DNA of 64,000 bases, from the NCBI GenBank assembly GCA_947502265.1, contig CANMZB010000001.1, forward strand, positions 62,001-126,000. Reading direction: 5' to 3'. The notes beneath the pieces are model-generated. The model did not search any database and was not told the origin of the DNA. It worked only from the letters and a program-made list of their open reading frames with translations. Shown one piece after another: positions 60,831-64,000 of this stretch (its first letter is position 1; every line of letters starts with the position of its first letter). This stretch comes from an uncultured Sulfitobacter sp. (GTDB lineage: Bacteria > Pseudomonadota > Alphaproteobacteria > Rhodobacterales > Rhodobacteraceae). The position numbers and the translations under genes are program-made.

Positions 60831-60862
60831 AACCGCGTCCGGGTATCTCGGGCGCGGTTTTT
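60831..60862 (+). terminator. Terminator after carD
   Basis: Stem AACCGCGTCCG / GGGCGCGGTT, six or more T after it. It runs up to the stop of the convergent cobS gene. Confidence 0.85.
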
Positions 60863-61627
60863 TCATGTGACGAATGCGGCGCAGCAGATCAGGATCGCGG
60901 CTTCGCTCAGTTGTTGTGTCGCGCCCAATACGTCGCCCGTTTGTCCGCCGATCTTGCGCTTGGCGGTTGCAGCAACGGCTGTTGTCATCGCAATCGCTGC
61001 AATGATGGCCACACCCCCCGCGCTGCCAAGGCTGATCAACGCAATCAGGGCACCCAGGCCGAAGCCCAGCACGGCCAACGGCACAGGTGGCCGTCCCACG
61101 CTTTGCGCCAGACCATTGCTGCGCGCCTGCACAAGCCGCGCCATAACGGCAGGCATCATCCCGCGCGACAGGGCCGCCGCCGCGATAACAGGGGCGATTG
61201 GGCCGGACAAAAGAGCGGCAAGCGCGCTCCACCGCAGTAGCGTCACCATCAGTAGCGCCAGTACCCCATAGGTGCCGATCTGGCTGTCGCGCATGATTTC
61301 GAGACGTCTTGCGGGGGTCGTCCCGCCCCAGAACCCGTCAAAGACATCGGCCAGACCGTCCTCGTGCATCGCACCGGTGAGCATCATCATCACGGCAAGC
61401 GTTATGCCCGCTGCCACACCCGTCGGCATCCCCAGCAGCAGCGCAAGCTGGCCCGCGACCGCCCCGACAAGCCCGATCCCAGCGCCGACAACCGGATAGG
61501 CCCAGACCGCCCGCGCACCGTGCGCGAAAGCACCGCGCGGCAAATGCGGCAAGGGCAACCGGGTCAGCAACACAGCCGCCAGCCAGAGCTGGACAAGCGG
61601 CCCGTGCGCTGCGTCGTTCTTTTCCAT
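60863..61627 (-). CDS. cobS: Adenosylcobinamide-GDP ribazoletransferase (CobS/CobV)
   Basis: 254 residues, inner-membrane enzyme of the last step of cobalamin assembly, joining adenosylcobinamide-GDP with alpha-ribazole. Signature HEDGLADVFDGFWGG and RDSQIGTYG are present, and at least six hydrophobic segments. Divergent from cobT with about 80 bp between the starts; no cobalamin riboswitch fits in that gap. Confidence 0.92.
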   Translation of the reverse strand: MEKNDAAHGPLVQLWLAAVLLTRLPLPHLPRGAFAHGARAVWAYPVVGAGIGLVGAVAGQLALLLGMPTGVAAGITLAVMMMLTGAMHEDGLADVFDGFWGGTTPARRLEIMRDSQIGTYGVLALLMVTLLRWSALAALLSGPIAPVIAAAALSRGMMPAVMARLVQARSNGLAQSVGRPPVPLAVLGFGLGALIALISLGSAGGVAIIAAIAMTTAVAATAKRKIGGQTGDVLGATQQLSEAAILICCAAFVT

Positions 61628-61708
61628 CGGCTTGCCCCTTTCTGCGCTTGTGAGCAGAGCCCCATTGGGTAAACAGACGGCACCGCTCTGGCAATGAAGG
61701 TTTACAGT

Positions 61709-62719
61709 ATGGCTGTTTTTTCCGATCTCGATGGTTTTCGCGCACAGCTTGCATCAATGCCGCAGGTGGACACCGATGCGCGGACGGGCGCCGCCGAGCG
61801 TGATGCCCAACTAACCAAGCCGCCCGGCGCTTTGGGCGATCTTGAGACGCTGGCGCAGTGGTATGCAGGATGGCGCGGCGACGCGCGCCCGCGCATCGGT
61901 ACGCCGCAGATCATCGTTTTTGCCGGCAATCACGGCGTTGCGGCTCAAGGTGTGTCCGCCTTTCCGCCAGAAGTGACCGCGCAGATGGTGGCGAATTTCG
62001 AACAGGGCGGTGCGGCGATCAATCAGCTTGCACGCGCGGCGGGGGCCAGCCTTGATGTGCATGCGCTTGAACTGGACCGCCCGACACTGGATTTCACCCA
62101 GGGTCCGGCCCTGTCCAAGGCTGATTTGACCACCGCTCTGGCCGCGGGTTGGGATGCGGTGCGCGTGGATGCCGATCTTTTGGTGGCGGGCGAGATGGGC
62201 ATTGGCAATACAACGCCCGCTGCGGCTTTGGCGTGCGCTCTTTTTGGCGGCACAGCCGGGGACTGGACGGGTCGTGGCACCGGCGTCGATGACGCGGCCT
62301 TTGATATCAAAATGCGTGTCGTGGCGGAGGGGGTCGCGCTGCACAGGGGGCAGGGGGACGGAATCGAAACGCTGCGCCGCTTGGGCGGACGCGAGTTGGC
62401 GGCGATCGTTGGGGCGATTACGCGGGCACGACATCTGCGCATTCCGGTGATCCTTGACGGTTTTATTTGCACGGCGGCTGCGGCCTGTCTGGAGCAAACC
62501 GTTTCAGGCGCGCTTGATCACTGTGTTGCGGGACATCTGAGCATCGAGGGCGCGCACGGGCGCTTGCTGGCGGCGCTGGACAAGACGCCGATGCTGTCGT
62601 TCGGGCTACGGCTGGGCGAGGCCTCGGGCGGGGCGCTGGCGATTTCGGTTCTGAAGGCTGCATTGGAATGCCACAGCGGCATGGCCACCTTTACCGAAGC
62701 GGGCGTCAGCGGCGCCTGA
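61709..62719 (+). CDS. cobT: Nicotinate-nucleotide-dimethylbenzimidazole phosphoribosyltransferase
   Basis: 336 residues; makes alpha-ribazole phosphate for the lower ligand of cobalamin. Family parts: [82 protein letters not shown]. The catalytic Glu usual near the C-terminus lies in [14 protein letters not shown]. Start: ATG 61709 has GAAGG eight bases upstream; ATG 61694 has none. Confidence 0.92.
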   Translation: MAVFSDLDGFRAQLASMPQVDTDARTGAAERDAQLTKPPGALGDLETLAQWYAGWRGDARPRIGTPQIIVFAGNHGVAAQGVSAFPPEVTAQMVANFEQGGAAINQLARAAGASLDVHALELDRPTLDFTQGPALSKADLTTALAAGWDAVRVDADLLVAGEMGIGNTTPAAALACALFGGTAGDWTGRGTGVDDAAFDIKMRVVAEGVALHRGQGDGIETLRRLGGRELAAIVGAITRARHLRIPVILDGFICTAAAACLEQTVSGALDHCVAGHLSIEGAHGRLLAALDKTPMLSFGLRLGEASGGALAISVLKAALECHSGMATFTEAGVSGA

Positions 62720-62745
62720 GCGCCGCCGTTCCCGCATCCGGCGCT

Positions 62746-64000
62746 CTATTGTTCGTCTTCCTCGCCCCGGTTGAGGAAGGCCGTTTCCAGATCTTTCTGA
62801 AGCTCCTTGGCGCGTTCGACATAGGCTTTGTTGTTCTGCGGGGCGACATCGTCGCGCCATACACCCGCCAGCTCGCGCACGGATTTGCGGTCATGGTGGT
62901 AGAATAGCCGCTGCGCCTCTGCCGCCTCGTATTCGGAGAGGCCCATACGCTCAAGCACATAGCGGCCCGCACGCAGGGAGCTGTCGAACATCTCGCGCAC
63001 GATGTCGTTCGCGCCTGCCTGATAGAGGTGGTACACATCCGTGCGATCATGAGCGCGCACGACGATGTGCAAATCCGGCCTCTCTGCACGGGCGTAACGC
63101 ACCAGCGAACGGGCTGATTTCTGATCGTCCAATGCCACGACAAGAACCTTCGCATCGGCCAGACCGGCCTTGCGCAAAATATCCGCGCGCGTTGGATCGC
63201 CCAGAAAGGCCTTGAAGCCGAAACGCCGCATCACGGCGATGGTTTCGGGATTATGGTCAAGCACGACCGTCTCGAAACCCGACGCCTGCACCATGCGATT
63301 TACCATCTGGCCGAAACGGCCCACGCCCGCGATGATGATCGGGCCTTCGGTGTCGATTTCGTCGTCCGGCGGGCGTACGGTGACATCGGCGGTGCGCCTG
63401 GAGATGAATTCGTAAAGAATGAACAACAGCGGCGTGATCAGCATCGACAGGGCAATCACCAACAGCAATGTTTCGGCAACCGCACCCGGCATGACGCCGG
63501 TCGCCACCGAAAAGCTGACCAGTACAAAACCGAACTCGCCCGCCTGTGCCAGACCAAGGGCAAACAGCCATTGATCGCGGCCGCGCAGTTTGAACAGGCG
63601 GCCCAGAATGAACAGGATCAGCCCTTTGACGAAGATCACCAGCAACGCCATGCCCAGAATAATCACGGCATTCTCGGTCAGTAGCTCAAAGTTGATCCCC
63701 GCACCGACGGTAATAAAGAACAGGCCAAGCAACAGTCCCTTGAATGGCTCAAGGTCGGTCTCAAGTTCGTGGCGGAATTCGGAGCTGGCCAGCACCACGC
63801 CCGCCAGAAAAGCGCCAAGAGCAGGCGAAAGACCCACCAGCATCATGGTGGACGAGATGCCAACCACGATCAGCAGCGCGAGCGCGGTATACATCTCGCG
63901 CAGCTTGGCAAGGTGGATGTAACGGAAGACAGGACGGGTAAAGAAGACGCCGGTAATAATAATGCCCGCAATGGCCCCTATGGTGACAAGCGTCACGCCC
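62746..64000 (-). CDS. Monovalent cation:proton antiporter-2 with TrkA-N domain (KefB/KefC-like), 5' end outside the window
   Basis: The frame is open to the right edge, so only the C-terminal 417 or so codons are seen. Membrane part: SPALGAFLAGVVLASSEFRH, EPFKGLLLGLFFITVGAGIN, QAGEFGFVLVSFSVATGVMP. Cytosolic part: NAD-binding TrkA-N domain from IIIAGVGRFGQMVNRMVQAS with GFETVVLDHNPETI, then FLGDPTRADILRKAGLADAK. Such proteins are K+/H+ antiporters controlled by glutathione adducts or NAD(H). The C-terminal tail is acidic (NRGEEDEQ). Confidence 0.9.
   Translation of the reverse strand, partial: GVTLVTIGAIAGIIITGVFFTRPVFRYIHLAKLREMYTALALLIVVGISSTMMLVGLSPALGAFLAGVVLASSEFRHELETDLEPFKGLLLGLFFITVGAGINFELLTENAVIILGMALLVIFVKGLILFILGRLFKLRGRDQWLFALGLAQAGEFGFVLVSFSVATGVMPGAVAETLLLVIALSMLITPLLFILYEFISRRTADVTVRPPDDEIDTEGPIIIAGVGRFGQMVNRMVQASGFETVVLDHNPETIAVMRRFGFKAFLGDPTRADILRKAGLADAKVLVVALDDQKSARSLVRYARAERPDLHIVVRAHDRTDVYHLYQAGANDIVREMFDSSLRAGRYVLERMGLSEYEAAEAQRLFYHHDRKSVRELAGVWRDDVAPQNNKAYVERAKELQKDLETAFLNRGEEDEQ

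Noticed and set aside
61628..61708. Cobalamin riboswitch between cobS and cobT
   Set aside because: The gap is only about 80 bp and no B12-box-like sequence is visible on either strand.

Overview
The window looks like a chromosome segment of a marine Roseobacter-group alphaproteobacterium (Rhodobacteraceae). The evidence is the GC-rich conserved block on the right (RpoH, CarD, 7Fe ferredoxin FdxA, SUV3-like helicase, CobS/CobT), a tRNA-His with A73 and no G-1 (an alphaproteobacterial trait), several TRAP transporters and a DmdC-like acyl-CoA dehydrogenase. The very heavy load of broken insertion sequences recalls IS-rich relatives such as Octadecabacter, but the genus cannot be fixed from this sequence.

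Layout. (1) 1-6.1 kb: end of an integrated element with a serine-recombinase-like protein, an intact tyrosine integrase, an RTX-repeat protein, a small GlsB-type membrane protein and, at 6087-6135, the 3' part of a tRNA-Phe gene, read as an attachment-site remnant. (2) 6.7-13.2 kb: a peptidoglycan-binding-type pseudogene cut by an IS5-family remnant, then a nitrilase cluster (TrmB-like regulator, nitrilase, DctQ-DctM-DctP TRAP transporter, flavin-reductase-like protein). (3) 13.2-15.6 kb: IS and integrase debris. (4) 15.6-45.2 kb: a large acyl-CoA catabolic island, interrupted by IS debris at 26.5-27.7 and 36.9-39.5 kb. (5) 45.2-47.8 kb: more IS debris and a TniQ-like pseudogene. (6) 47.9-64 kb: conserved core genes.

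The catabolic island encodes two adjacent CaiB/BaiF CoA-transferases plus a fused double-domain version, a TetR regulator, a single-chain biotin-dependent acyl-CoA carboxylase, two enoyl-CoA hydratases, three acyl-CoA dehydrogenases in one operon (one of ACAD10/11 type), two short-chain dehydrogenases, a glyoxalase-like protein, an APH-type acyl-CoA kinase candidate and a TAXI-type TRAP transporter. Copies of a CTGAC-N4-GTCAG palindrome lie in front of every transcription unit of this set, which makes a one-regulator regulon for import and degradation of an organic acid likely. Kinase + ACAD10/11 + SDR resembles the 4-hydroxyacyl-CoA (levulinate, Lva-type) route, with CoA transfer replacing an acyl-CoA synthetase. 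The substrate is unknown.

The second unusual feature is a family of about 32-44 bp double-hairpin elements that start with CCCTCTC. They occur inside or at rearrangement junctions of remnants of the IS5/IS427, IS481, IS21 and IS3 families, and nowhere else that I could see in the window.
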